NCBI GenBank assembly: GCA_965199055.1 | Contig: CBDAQR010000003.1 | Span: 1,674,001-1,738,000, forward strand | From: CBDAQR01 sp965199055 | GTDB taxonomy: Bacteria; Pseudomonadota; Gammaproteobacteria; Pseudomonadales; Halieaceae | DNA: 64,000 nt | Direction: 5' to 3' | Shown: piece by piece, positions 33,283-41,666 of the stretch | Numbering within the stretch: the first letter of the stretch is position 1 | Layout of the letters: each line of letters opens with the position of its first letter | Notes under the pieces: generated by a model | Databases searched by the model: none | What the model was told of the DNA's origin: nothing | The model's input: the letters and a program-made list of their open reading frames with translations, nothing else | Made by a program: the position numbers and the translations under genes

Positions 33283-34471
33283 TCTCGACCCATTTGCGGG
33301 CGAACGGCCCAAGGAGTCACCGTTTCATCCTCGTCAAGCCGCGCTCAACCTGCGCGATGCCTGGTCGTCCTGGAACGGCTACAAGTTCGCCGACTACTAC
33401 TACGACGAGGAGTATGAGTACTTCTGTATTCGCAACCAGTGTGGCACCTATGACATCTGCCCGATGCAGAAGTATTTCGTCGAGGGTCCGGATGCAGAAG
33501 CAATGCTGAATCGCATGGTGACCCGCGATGTCACCAAGCTGGCGCTCAATCGTGTGACCTACGTAGTGTGGTGTACCAGTGAAGGTCGAGTGATCGACGA
33601 CGGCACGATTTTCCGCCTGGGTGAAGAAAAGTACATGCTCACCTGCGGTAGCCCCAGCCTGGGGTGGTTGAAGAAAGCCAGCTTCGGATTCAGCGAGCTC
33701 AGTATCACCGACATGTCGGACGAGATCGCAGGGCTATCGCTGCAGGGTCCGACCTCTTGTGCGGTTCTCAAAAAAATGGGGTTGGACGGCATCGATCAGC
33801 TAAAGCCATTTCAGATCACCCACTTTCCTTTCGCTGGTGGCGATCTCATGGTGTCGCGCACAGGTTTTACCGGCGACCTGGGCTACGAGCTTTGGATAGA
33901 CCCGACACTGGCCCTGGCAATGTGGGACGCACTGTATGCGGCCGGCGAAGATTACGGCATTCAACCCTACGGCGAGTCCGCCACCAATATGGCGCGACTC
34001 GAAGCGGGCTTCATCATGCCCGACATGGAGTTCAACGAGGCACTCAAAACGATTCACTTTGAGCACGACCAGACGCCGTTTGAACTTAACCTCGGTTGGT
34101 TAGTGGATTTCAAGAAACCCCATTTCAATGGCCGTACGGCACTTCTGGAAAACAAGAAGCAGGGATCGGTATACACGCTGGCCAAGCTCGACATAGAGGG
34201 CAACAAGGTGGCGGATGGTTCCTGGATATACAGCGACTACGACTGTGAGCATCACGTAGGCTATGTCACATCAGCCATGTGGTCTCCTGCCGCCAAGGCT
34301 AATATCGCTCTGGCGATGATCAAGACTGAACACCTGAAAGGTGACCTGTGGGCCGAGATCTATTACGAAAAGGAACTGCGACACTACGACAAGATCGCGC
34401 GCTGCACCCTGCTGGAAAAGCCCTTCTGGGCACCGGAACGGGCGAAAGCGACGCCACCGGCCGACTATTAA
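33272..34471 (+). CDS. GcvT-like folate-dependent methyl/aminomethyltransferase
   Basis: A 399-residue intact GcvT-family protein: RDVTKLALNRVTYVVWCTSE then GRVIDDGTIFRL (aspartates where the T-protein catalytic Asp lies), LSLQGPTSCAVL, RTGFTGDLGYELWIDP, ARLEAGFIMPDMEF, and a C-terminal barrel ending KPFWAPERAKATPP. Family enzymes (GcvT, DmdA, sarcosine/dimethylglycine oxidase domains, LigM/DesA) pass a one-carbon group to tetrahydrofolate. Here it closes a module with two flavoproteins, suggesting that FAD-linked oxidation and folate capture of a methyl or methylene group are coupled. No lipoyl or P-protein genes are near, so it is unlikely to be the housekeeping glycine-cleavage protein. 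Confidence 0.88.
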   Translation: MTSNLDPFAGERPKESPFHPRQAALNLRDAWSSWNGYKFADYYYDEEYEYFCIRNQCGTYDICPMQKYFVEGPDAEAMLNRMVTRDVTKLALNRVTYVVWCTSEGRVIDDGTIFRLGEEKYMLTCGSPSLGWLKKASFGFSELSITDMSDEIAGLSLQGPTSCAVLKKMGLDGIDQLKPFQITHFPFAGGDLMVSRTGFTGDLGYELWIDPTLALAMWDALYAAGEDYGIQPYGESATNMARLEAGFIMPDMEFNEALKTIHFEHDQTPFELNLGWLVDFKKPHFNGRTALLENKKQGSVYTLAKLDIEGNKVADGSWIYSDYDCEHHVGYVTSAMWSPAAKANIALAMIKTEHLKGDLWAEIYYEKELRHYDKIARCTLLEKPFWAPERAKATPPADY

Positions 34472-34480
34472 CTCAGCGCC

Positions 34481-34831
34481 TTAGTTCAGCACCCGGTAAC
34501 CGCGTCCGCGCAGACAGTTTTTTACGACACGGTCTTTTTCTCTGTCGCCGCGCATGGCAGATTTAGCAGCGCCGCCAATAGCACCAACTCCGGCACCTTT
34601 GGCTGTATCTCCCAGCACGGCGCCTGTTGCCGCACCTACCGCGCCACCGGCTACCGTGCCCTTCGCCACACCCTCGCCTATTTTCACCTGCTCTGCGTAG
34701 CCCTCGCAGTCTTCCAGGTCGGCTTCATAGCGCGTCATGTTAACGCCCTTGGTATCGATGATCGGCCCGCTGGTGGATGAACAGGCGGCCAGAGCCAGCG
34801 CCGTCAACGCGATTATAAAGTTTTTGCTCAT
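34481..34831 (-). CDS. Glycine-zipper lipoprotein
   Basis: A 116-residue protein with a lipobox (ALTALALAAC, Cys near residue 17) and a glycine-zipper stretch (GTVAGGAVGAATGAVLGD and GAGVGAIGGAA) that can insert into or span membranes as paired helices. A C-terminal basic tail with CLRGRGYRVLN follows. It is predicted to be an outer-membrane or inner-membrane lipoprotein of the SlyB/YmgG-like type with a structural role. It converges on the GcvT gene with only 9 bases between stops. Confidence 0.85.
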   Translation of the reverse strand: MSKNFIIALTALALAACSSTSGPIIDTKGVNMTRYEADLEDCEGYAEQVKIGEGVAKGTVAGGAVGAATGAVLGDTAKGAGVGAIGGAAKSAMRGDREKDRVVKNCLRGRGYRVLN

Positions 34832-34952
34832 AACAGATCGCCCTTATGCCACTCCCCTACTAAACGCGCGAGCGACTAAAAGGACAACAGGAAAACTGTG
34901 AAGCTTTGTAAATCTAAACCGGCAGCAGCCCGAAGATCTCTACTCTGCGGCG

Positions 34953-35408
34953 CTACTTTGGTTCCCAGAGTTCGATGGGGTTTCCCTCGGGGTCGTAGAG
35001 GCGAGCAAAGCGCCCATTGGGGTACTCCTCGTCGTCGACCGTCACCTCAATGCCTGCCGCACGTAACTGCGCGACCATAGCGTCGAGATCATCGACTCGA
35101 AAGTTAATCATCCAGGCCTTCTCGGGATTTCCGAAGTAGTCCGTATCCTTACTGAAGGGCGCGAATACGGTTGATCCCGCTTCCTGGGTCCACGGGGGTT
35201 CTTCGTAGGTGGTGGGCACCTGTTTGACGCCTAAATGCTCTTCATACCATTGCGCCAACATCGAAGGATCCTCCGCGCGGAAGAACATTCCGCCGATTCC
35301 CGAGACTTTCTGTTTCATGAGCTTATCCTCCGCAGCGAACAAGGGTATAACTGGCATCGCGCCAATCAGTGTGACAAGGAGCAGACGTCTAAAAAAGTTC
35401 ATGATCAA
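34953..35408 (-). CDS. VOC-family protein with signal peptide
   Basis: A 151-residue glyoxalase/bleomycin-resistance-fold protein (VSGIGGMFFRAEDPSMLAQW, EEHLGV, YPNGRFARLYDPEGNPIELW). The N-terminus MNFFRRLLLVTLIGAMPVIP looks like a signal peptide, implying export, which is unusual for this fold; an internal ATG (MKQKVSGIGG) would give the ordinary cytoplasmic form. VOC proteins bind a metal and handle small electrophiles or ring-cleavage substrates. It is two bases upstream of nothing else in its direction; the GFA gene precedes it by 2 bases, so they are likely one operon. Confidence 0.82.
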   Translation of the reverse strand: MIMNFFRRLLLVTLIGAMPVIPLFAAEDKLMKQKVSGIGGMFFRAEDPSMLAQWYEEHLGVKQVPTTYEEPPWTQEAGSTVFAPFSKDTDYFGNPEKAWMINFRVDDLDAMVAQLRAAGIEVTVDDEEYPNGRFARLYDPEGNPIELWEPK

Positions 35409-35410
35409 GG

Positions 35411-35818
35411 CTACCCACTGAACTCTTCTGGATGCTGCTTACCTTGATCCGCAATCTCTTCCCAGGGCGCCTTGGAATTCACAAAGATGTGATGCGCTAC
35501 CCGCAGATTGTCGTGTCCAGAGATCAATGTTCCCACCGGTATATACATGCGCTCATCGTCATTGGCACCGGGTAGCGTGGAACCGCAAATACTACAAAAA
35601 TTCGTGTGCCAATCATGTCCGGGCTTAGGCCAATACTTCACGTGCTCAAAACCACGAGTCCACTTGAAAGCCTCGTTACCCACAACGACCACCGCTATGC
35701 CACCCGCCCCAGTCGAACTGCGACAAATTGAGCAATGACACACAAACACATCGGACAGCAACGCATCGACATGGTAGGCAACCGCACCACAGTTACATTG
35801 ACCTTCTGCCACACCCAA
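35411..35818 (-). CDS. GFA-domain protein (CENP-V/formaldehyde-activating family)
   Basis: A 135-residue zinc protein with the family cysteines CNCGAV near the N-terminus, CHCSICRSSTG and FCSICGSTLPG. Members bind zinc and often react with glutathione adducts; the founding enzyme was linked to glutathione-dependent formaldehyde activation. That would suit a neighbourhood with demethylating enzymes, but the family is broad and this link is inference. It is followed after 2 bases by the VOC gene. Confidence 0.88.
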   Translation of the reverse strand: MGVAEGQCNCGAVAYHVDALLSDVFVCHCSICRSSTGAGGIAVVVVGNEAFKWTRGFEHVKYWPKPGHDWHTNFCSICGSTLPGANDDERMYIPVGTLISGHDNLRVAHHIFVNSKAPWEEIADQGKQHPEEFSG

Positions 35819-35888
35819 CCTCCTAATACGTTGTAGTAGGTTAGCTGATAATTTCGTCTCTCGCTCTATGTTCAGAAGCGTAGCGCGT

Positions 35889-36464
35889 TCAACCCCGCAG
35901 CCACTTGGGCAAGCTCTCCGGGGTCACGGTAACCCGATCACCTTGCGCTATCGAGCCAGCCACTTCGATAACACCTACCAGACCGCGCGAAAACTTGGCC
36001 GCCGCAGAAAATGCCACAGGCTCAGGCGGCGCACCCGCTCGGGTTGTAAATGCTTCTGCGATGGCCGCACCCATATCACTGCAGGGTGGATTGTACTCCT
36101 CGACCATCAGTACTGCGCCGGACTCAAAGGACAGTAAAGTACCTCGGGGCAAGCGCGAGAATTCGTCGATGCCTTTTACGCATATGTTCGCGCCCACGGT
36201 TGCGGCGCTAAGCCTTTCGGTCAAATCCATGGCCTCGCTAATTGCGGCTAGCTCTTCAGCAGACACCGCCGACCACATACGCTCATTCCGGCGCAGGCTT
36301 CCAGCGGGCTGTTTGTCCTGATCCCAGCACGCGCGCTGAATGCCCCGATGGCGATCGCCCACGATACCATCCAGCTCGAGATGAATGCGCTTCTGCTCCG
36401 ATTTTTCGAGAGTGTCTGCGGCACCTACATGCACAGAAACGACCCTGGCTTCCTGCGTCGACAT
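35889..36464 (-). CDS. MOSC-domain protein
   Basis: A 191-residue MOSC-domain protein (GIVGDRHRGIQRACW near residue 33, LTERLSAATVGANICVKGID, then AAKFSRGLVGVIEVAGSIAQ). MOSC domains bind molybdenum cofactor or act in sulfur-carrier chemistry, as in YiiM. It stands alone in its orientation between the cupin (9 bases upstream) and a gap before the GFA gene, so it is probably co-transcribed with the cupin. Confidence 0.85.
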   Translation of the reverse strand: MSTQEARVVSVHVGAADTLEKSEQKRIHLELDGIVGDRHRGIQRACWDQDKQPAGSLRRNERMWSAVSAEELAAISEAMDLTERLSAATVGANICVKGIDEFSRLPRGTLLSFESGAVLMVEEYNPPCSDMGAAIAEAFTTRAGAPPEPVAFSAAAKFSRGLVGVIEVAGSIAQGDRVTVTPESLPKWLRG

Positions 36465-36473
36465 CAGAATACG

Positions 36474-36830
36474 CTACGCATCACTGTGGTCCACCATCCA
36501 GTAAACCTTACGCACCTTCTCGACCACTTCTGCAGTGCCTTTCCAGCCATTAGGAAACACCCAGCTATCACCTGCCCTCACCTCGGTTACTTGACCGGAG
36601 TCGGAGGTGAGAACCCAGTGACCTTCAAGCAGATGACAAAACTCTGTTACTGCCAAATCCAGCCGCAGAGTGCCAGGTTCACACTCCCAGGTGCCGGCAT
36701 AGGTATTCCCTTCGGCGTAGAATCCGCAATCTGTCTGCCTTGGAAGCTCGCCAATAGGTTCACCAAAACTGTCCGCAAGTTCCAGATCGGTTAGGGTAAT
36801 GCACTGATGTTGCACAGTGATTTCGGGCAT
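36474..36830 (-). CDS. Cupin protein (DUF861 type)
   Basis: A 118-residue single-cupin protein of the EutQ/ureidoglycine-hydrolase-like family, with TYAGTWECEPGTLRLDLAVT, EFCHLLEGHWVLTSDSGQV, GDSWVFPNGWKGTAEV and a final KVYWMVDHSDA. It has no signal peptide, unlike the related cupin at 2337. It lies 9 bases before the MOSC gene. The family lacks a common reaction and many members act as binding proteins. Confidence 0.85.
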   Translation of the reverse strand: MPEITVQHQCITLTDLELADSFGEPIGELPRQTDCGFYAEGNTYAGTWECEPGTLRLDLAVTEFCHLLEGHWVLTSDSGQVTEVRAGDSWVFPNGWKGTAEVVEKVRKVYWMVDHSDA

Positions 36831-36883
36831 TTCTTATTCCTCTAAATCGTTAAACAGTCCGTCGGATGAGAATACCTCCGCCA

Positions 36884-37732
36884 TCAGGCCGGGGCTTCAG
36901 CGGCCTCGATCTCGTTCTTCCACTCATCCATATTCATCTCAATAGCAAAGAAGCCAATGATCCATAGCGCCTCGTCCCAGGCGTAGTGAAAATGGCCCAG
37001 TGACAACCACCAAGCAGCGAAACCCCAGAGGCACGCGTACAGGCCAATCTTGCTGTACTTCACGACCGTCACCAGACCACCACGGGTAATGCCCCTGTCT
37101 TGCAGGCGCACCATCAACTCGATCGTAAACAAAATCAGTAGCCAGATTATGACCTCCAACCAGTCCACGAGCTCGAGCCATCGCTGCAGAATAAAACCAT
37201 TGGCATCGGTAACGACGAGCTTGTCTTCCGTATAGAAAAACTCATTGCCGGATGCAAGTTGGCCACAGTTTTCCGCGGTAAGGTCGCTGTACTCCACATT
37301 TCGAGTAAACGAGATATCGGGTCCAACAAGCTGGCACAGATCGCCCACACCTGGGATAGCGTTCGTGGCTGCCAGATCGAGATACGCATTGCCGAAGGCG
37401 TACACGGAATGCGCGAGAAACAACATGCAGATTATTCGCACACCGTGCAGTAAACGCGTCACCCAGGGGCGTTCCAGTACCTCGTCGGACAACACGTACG
37501 TTTCCAGCTCGAGAAGAAACAGCAGCAGAAACCAGGCCGTCAGGTCGATAGTGGTGGCAAACTCCTCGGTCCACTTCAGTAGGCTTCCTCCATTGCGCAT
37601 GGTAAAGGAGGCCACGCGTATATCTTCCGCAACGTAGAAAACGAAATTAACAAGCAGCAAGCCGTATACGACGATCTTGATCCATTGCCGCAAACCAATG
37701 CCGGCTGGCTCGGCGCTCACCTGAAGGTTCAA
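36884..37732 (-). CDS. Six-helix membrane protein, unknown
   Basis: A 282-residue protein with six predicted transmembrane helices (first VVYGLLLVNFVFYVAEDI, last ALWIIGFFAIEMNMDEW). A large extracytoplasmic loop between helices 3 and 4 contains two cysteines (near CQLVGPD and NCGQLAS) that could pair. Acidic residues are buried in helices 1, 2, 4 and 6 (for example LLELETYVL and FTIELMV), hinting at ion or proton handling. I do not recognise the family. Confidence 0.75.
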   Translation of the reverse strand: MNLQVSAEPAGIGLRQWIKIVVYGLLLVNFVFYVAEDIRVASFTMRNGGSLLKWTEEFATTIDLTAWFLLLFLLELETYVLSDEVLERPWVTRLLHGVRIICMLFLAHSVYAFGNAYLDLAATNAIPGVGDLCQLVGPDISFTRNVEYSDLTAENCGQLASGNEFFYTEDKLVVTDANGFILQRWLELVDWLEVIIWLLILFTIELMVRLQDRGITRGGLVTVVKYSKIGLYACLWGFAAWWLSLGHFHYAWDEALWIIGFFAIEMNMDEWKNEIEAAEAPA

Positions 37733-37866
37733 GGCTTCGAGATTCCTGTCATAGAGTAATTACAACGTGTTAGTCGTTGTCCGTTCGTCCGAGCCTGTCC
37801 GCGCGGAAGGCCCGCGGGAGCTGAATTGGAGTATACTGCGAGAACCAGACTTAGCGAGACAGAACC

Positions 37867-38895
37867 ATGCAGTGGAGAACGTCTTTCCAGGACAGTGTTT
37901 GCAGAGTCTCAGGCCATGAGATGGCCAAAGCCGTAGCATTAGCCAAACAGGGAGACGCTCAAGGGCGGCTCGATCTGGCCGCAGCCTTCGCCTGGGTTGC
38001 TTTTTCCTGCCCTGACGCCACCTATGCCCTCTATGACAATTTTTCGGCGGCGTGGCTCGGTCAAGGGCCTACACCCGATGTGCCAGAGAATCCCGTGCAA
38101 GCGCCGATTGATGCCGCTTTTTGGAAGGCGTACTGGGAGGTTATAAACGGCGCAGAACAAGGCTACGACGCCACCACGATCACAGTAGCCGTGGCCTCGC
38201 TCGCCGCACACGTTCATGAGAGTTTCGCCGGGATTTCCGAGCATCTCGCCGGCACCCACCCCGGTGCTGATGGTGCACAACAGAAAACGGTACCCGGGCT
38301 AACTGATATACCGGCCCTCGCGCACTGCCCCGAAGGAAGCCTGGGTAAGGCGCTTTACGATCTACTCACGCTTAACGGCTACGATCCCGAGGTGTTGGAC
38401 CGCAATGCCATTATGCTCAACAGCCTGCCGCCAGCGCTATGCTATCTGAATACCCGCATCCTGCAGATGCACGATGTCTGGCATCTGGTGGCAGGCTATG
38501 AAACCACCGGCTCACAGGAGATCGCGATTTCCGCATTCCAGTTGGCGCAGTTTCCACATAACTACTCATCGATGTTTCTCGCCGCCGTGAGCATGATCAG
38601 TCATATACAGACGCCACAGGGCTTCAGTATCCTCATGCAAATTATCGCGGAGGCCTGGCAGCATGGTCGCCAGACACCGATCATGATGGCTATTGAGTGG
38701 GAGAATGAGTGGGAAACACCGCTAGAGGAAGTACGCCGTAAATACGGCATCGAAACTCTACGAACGGTATTTCCCGCCAACCTGATGGAAGTAATGAGCG
38801 AAGGCTCGCTCCTGCAAAAGCTGGCAATGGCTTATCAGCTGTCGCGCTTCAACCGCAAACTGCGCAAGAATCCCCAGCACGCGGCGATGCGATAG
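37867..38895 (+). CDS. Coq4-family protein
   Basis: A 342-residue protein whose C-terminal half holds the Coq4 metal motif HDxxH-x11-E exactly (HDVWHLVAGYETTGSQE, near residue 200). Coq4 proteins act in ubiquinone biosynthesis and bind zinc. This one is longer than the usual 220-270 residues because of an extra N-terminal region (residues 1-120) and lies away from ubi genes, so it may be a paralogue acting on another prenyl lipid. It is a single gene; a TATACT box at 37832-37837 may be its -10. Confidence 0.85.
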   Translation: MQWRTSFQDSVCRVSGHEMAKAVALAKQGDAQGRLDLAAAFAWVAFSCPDATYALYDNFSAAWLGQGPTPDVPENPVQAPIDAAFWKAYWEVINGAEQGYDATTITVAVASLAAHVHESFAGISEHLAGTHPGADGAQQKTVPGLTDIPALAHCPEGSLGKALYDLLTLNGYDPEVLDRNAIMLNSLPPALCYLNTRILQMHDVWHLVAGYETTGSQEIAISAFQLAQFPHNYSSMFLAAVSMISHIQTPQGFSILMQIIAEAWQHGRQTPIMMAIEWENEWETPLEEVRRKYGIETLRTVFPANLMEVMSEGSLLQKLAMAYQLSRFNRKLRKNPQHAAMR

Positions 38896-38978
38896 ATGCA
38901 TTCCACAGCCGTCTGCGCAGCAACCAGCGTAGCATGGGCAAGCGGCAACTCTCTTTAACAAAGCCCTTCACCAGTGCC

Positions 38979-39356
38979 TCAGCGGTAGCTAACCAGTTCG
39001 ATTTCGACGCCGTTGGGGTCGAAGAAATAGATTCTCTCTCCGGGTTCATAGTCTGCCTCCAGGTGTATGGCTACGCCAAGTGTGTTTAGTCTGTCGCGAT
39101 AGCTCGCGAGGTCGTCCACTTCCAAAGCAACGTGGTTCACCCCCACCGCACCATAGCCACGGGGAGCTTTGCCTTCTCGCTCCGCTTCAAACAGTGAAAA
39201 GTAAATATTGTCTCTACCGACGTGGATTGCTCTAACCGGGCCGATGTCGCCGTTGGCCTGGCCTTCCCAGCGCCTTTCAAATCCCAGCACCGCCTCATAG
39301 AACGCGGCGCTTTCATCGATATTGTTGACCGTGATATTGGTATGTTCGAGTCGCAT
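38979..39356 (-). CDS. VOC-family (glyoxalase-like) protein
   Basis: A 125-residue VOC protein: MRLEHTNITVNNIDESAAFY, FYEAVLGFERRW, GVNHVALEVDDLASYRDRL, ERIYFFDPNGVEIELV. The fold's metal ligands (His near residue 5, His near 73 and the C-terminal Glu) are visible, so metal binding is likely. ATG 39356 is chosen over the upstream in-frame start because GGAGG lies eight bases before it. It is divergent from the XRE-cupin regulator. The reaction is unknown; dioxygenase or lyase activity on a small catabolite is typical. Confidence 0.85.
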   Translation of the reverse strand: MRLEHTNITVNNIDESAAFYEAVLGFERRWEGQANGDIGPVRAIHVGRDNIYFSLFEAEREGKAPRGYGAVGVNHVALEVDDLASYRDRLNTLGVAIHLEADYEPGERIYFFDPNGVEIELVSYR

Positions 39357-39462
39357 TTCAAGGTCCTCCGTTGGAACATTTAGGAATATATTCATACCTC
39401 AACAATAAATCGCCTCTACTGCTAATATATTGCCCAATGGCTAACTACAACGGGAGTACACG

Positions 39463-40038
39463 ATGGCAGACGATACCGCCATATCGCACTATCTGGCACA
39501 GAATCTACTCGCCCTGCGAAGACAGAAGAATCTTAGTCAGCAGCAGCTATCAAAGGATGCGGATATACCTCGCTCTACCATCACTCACATGGAATCCGGA
39601 GAAGGGAACCCTTCCCTCAATAACCTATGCAAACTGGCGAGCGCACTCAATGTGAGCATCGAAGAATTGCTGTCGCGGCCCCGTAACGCCTGCACGCTGC
39701 TGAAAGCGAAGGATGTGCCAGTACTCAGTCGCTCCACTGGAAAGGTCAAGGTGCACAAGCTGATGCCCGATAAAGTGCGGGGGATTGAGCTGGATAAAAT
39801 CGAGATCACAGCGCACTCCTCCATGGGCGGAAAACCCCACGTGCGCGGCACCAAGGAATATCTCATGGCGCTGCAGGGCACGGTGATCGTAGCTGTTGCC
39901 GGCGACAACTATGAAGTTGAGGCGGGAGATGTATTGGCGTTTCCGGGAGACCAGAAGCACGCCTACCGCAATCCCGCCGCCACCCCCGCAGTAGCGCTCA
40001 GCGTAGTTTTACCGATGCCCTATACTGACAAACAGTAG
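39463..40038 (+). CDS. XRE-family regulator with cupin sensor domain
   Basis: A 191-residue regulator. Residues about 10-70 form an XRE helix-turn-helix (LALRRQKNLSQQQLSKDADI then PRSTITHMESGEGNPSLNNL). Residues about 110-185 are a cupin (VRGTKEYLMALQGTVIVAVA, GDVLAFPGDQKHAYRN). This architecture is common in regulators of amine, amino-acid and aldehyde catabolism, such as PuuR. GGGAG precedes the ATG. It is followed after 15 bases by a class II aldolase and an EthD protein, which it probably controls. Confidence 0.9.
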   Translation: MADDTAISHYLAQNLLALRRQKNLSQQQLSKDADIPRSTITHMESGEGNPSLNNLCKLASALNVSIEELLSRPRNACTLLKAKDVPVLSRSTGKVKVHKLMPDKVRGIELDKIEITAHSSMGGKPHVRGTKEYLMALQGTVIVAVAGDNYEVEAGDVLAFPGDQKHAYRNPAATPAVALSVVLPMPYTDKQ

Positions 40039-40053
40039 GCGGAGGAATTAGCA

Positions 40054-40803
40054 ATGGCAGATCGCGAAGAACGCAGCGGCGGCAAGAACTGGACTGCAGA
40101 AGAAGAACGCGCCCGACGCAAACGCGATGTGGCGTTGGGCTATCGAATTCTCGCGGCACAGCGCTGGGGCGACGCTGGTGATGGCCACATCTCCGCACGA
40201 GACCCGGAACGCACAGACTGTTTCTGGTTTCTGCGCTGGGGTGTCTCCTACCATGTCGCTACCGTCAACGATCTGGTTCTGATCGATCCGCAGGGCAATC
40301 TGGTCGAGGGAGAGGGACCGATTAATGATGCGGCCTATTACATTCATACGCCGTTGCTGGCGGCGCGTCCGGATGTCGTTAGCGCCTGCCATGTACATAC
40401 CGGATGGGGAACACCTTTCTCTGCGGAGCGCAGGCTATTTCAGAACATAACTCAGGAATCGACCATATTCTTTGAGGATCACGCGCTATTCGATGACGAA
40501 GAAGTACAGGTGCAAAGCGTTGAGGCTGGCGCTCGCATTGCAGCAGCGCTCGGCGACAACTATGCACTCATTCTGGCGAATCACGGTCTTCTCACGGTCG
40601 GCGGACGCGTGTCTGACGCGGTGGGCCTGTTCGTGATTATGGAGCGAGTCGCAGAGTCACATATGAAAGTGCGCAACGCTAAACCCATATCTGACGAAGC
40701 CGCGCGGTTTGCCAAGCAGGACTTAATCAAAAATGGTCCTGGCAGGCCTTATTTTTACGCGTTGGTAGACCGGCATATCGGTGATCCATCAATCGTCGAG
40801 TAA
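40054..40803 (+). CDS. Class II aldolase/adducin family protein
   Basis: A 249-residue class II aldolase-fold protein: GYRILAAQRWGDAGDGHISA, VEGEGPINDAAYYIHTPLLA, ACHVHTGWGTPFS (two zinc histidines) and LILANHGLLTVGG (third histidine), with the catalytic acidic residue region around EGEGP. Family enzymes cleave or decarboxylate sugar-phosphate-like or keto acids using zinc. It lies in an operon behind an XRE-cupin regulator and before an EthD-like protein. A GGAGGA ribosome site lies at 40041-40046. Substrate unknown. Confidence 0.88.
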   Translation: MADREERSGGKNWTAEEERARRKRDVALGYRILAAQRWGDAGDGHISARDPERTDCFWFLRWGVSYHVATVNDLVLIDPQGNLVEGEGPINDAAYYIHTPLLAARPDVVSACHVHTGWGTPFSAERRLFQNITQESTIFFEDHALFDDEEVQVQSVEAGARIAAALGDNYALILANHGLLTVGGRVSDAVGLFVIMERVAESHMKVRNAKPISDEAARFAKQDLIKNGPGRPYFYALVDRHIGDPSIVE

Positions 40804-40832
40804 CCGCTTCACAATAAAAAGGACACTTTCAA

Positions 40833-41198
40833 ATGATCAAGCTGGTCTACTGCATTCGCAAACGTAACGACATCAGTATTGATGAGTTCTATCGCTACTG
40901 GAAGGAGGAGCATGGTCCGTTGGTAAAGTCTGTGGCCAGCGATCTTGGTGCCTGCCGCTACGTGCAAAGTCATACTGTACTTCCAGAGGTAAACGCCCTG
41001 CTGGAGCAGGGACGCGGACTCGAACCAGCTTACGAGGGCATTACCGAAGTCTGGTGGCAGACCGAAGCCGATTTCGAGAAAGGTATCGGTTCACCTGAAG
41101 GACAGGCTGCATCAGACAAGCTCATCGAAGATGAGGCGAAGTTTATCGATTTCTCTCGCTCCAACGTCTTTATGACCCAGGAGCATGAAATCTTCTAG
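40833..41198 (+). CDS. EthD-domain protein
   Basis: A 121-residue ferredoxin-like dimeric barrel protein of the EthD family (MIKLVYCIRKRNDISIDEFY, RYWKEEHGPLVKS, EVWWQTEADFEKGIGSPEGQ). EthD proteins accompany cytochrome P450 ether degradation or act as small accessory or ring-modifying enzymes. It is the last gene of the XRE-aldolase operon and overlaps the convergent cupin gene by 4 bases. Confidence 0.87.
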   Translation: MIKLVYCIRKRNDISIDEFYRYWKEEHGPLVKSVASDLGACRYVQSHTVLPEVNALLEQGRGLEPAYEGITEVWWQTEADFEKGIGSPEGQAASDKLIEDEAKFIDFSRSNVFMTQEHEIF

Positions 41199-41665
41199 TC
41201 GTCGGGATACGGCGTACCGTCCTTGTGCAAAGCCCGCCAGCCGTCTGGCTGCGCTTGCCAGGCGATATCGTCATCCGGATAAAAACAGCGGTCACGCGGA
41301 TCGCGAGTACCACACACCAGAGCCCTGGCCACCGTGTCACTTCGATTAATCAGGTGATGCGCATTCTTGTCGCCAGCCTTGAAGCCAACACACATGCCAG
41401 GAGTTAGCGCGAACTCGCCTTCGTCGACAATCAAGGTTAACTCGCCCTCAAGCATATAGACCATCTCATCCGTATCGAGATGGAAGTGCCGCAGTGCTGA
41501 CTCCGAGCCAGGCTCGAAGCTCTCCAGATTGAATCCAAACTGGGTGAGGCCGTACACATCTCCCAGTGACCGCCAGTTAGAGTTGCCCATACGTGAGCGA
41601 AACGGCTCCGGATATCCGCTGCCGGTCTGCGCCTCTACCTGCTCTGCGATAATTGGCTTTGACAT
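41195..41665 (-). CDS. Cupin-domain protein
   Basis: A cupin of about 156 residues: LRHFHLDTDEMVYMLEGELT carries the metal-binding H-x-H and Glu, followed by VDEGEFALTPGMCVGFKAGD and NAHHLINRSDTVARALVCG. It has all ligands for a metal cupin, unlike the other two cupins in the window. MSKPIIAEQ at 41665 is taken as the start; the frame is open to 41725 but that part lies inside the upstream NTF2-like gene. It probably forms an operon with that gene, and its function is unknown. Confidence 0.82.
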   Translation of the reverse strand: MSKPIIAEQVEAQTGSGYPEPFRSRMGNSNWRSLGDVYGLTQFGFNLESFEPGSESALRHFHLDTDEMVYMLEGELTLIVDEGEFALTPGMCVGFKAGDKNAHHLINRSDTVARALVCGTRDPRDRCFYPDDDIAWQAQPDGWRALHKDGTPYPDD

Positions 41666-41666
41666 T

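Noticed and set aside
1..34471. Carotenoid biosynthesis cluster
   Set aside because: The flavoproteins resemble phytoene desaturases only at superfamily level; no crtB, crtE, crtY or crtZ genes are present and the neighbours are folate and amine enzymes.
33272..34471. Housekeeping glycine-cleavage T-protein
   Set aside because: No gcvH or gcvP is near, the protein is longer than usual GcvT, and it is embedded with flavoproteins in repeated units.
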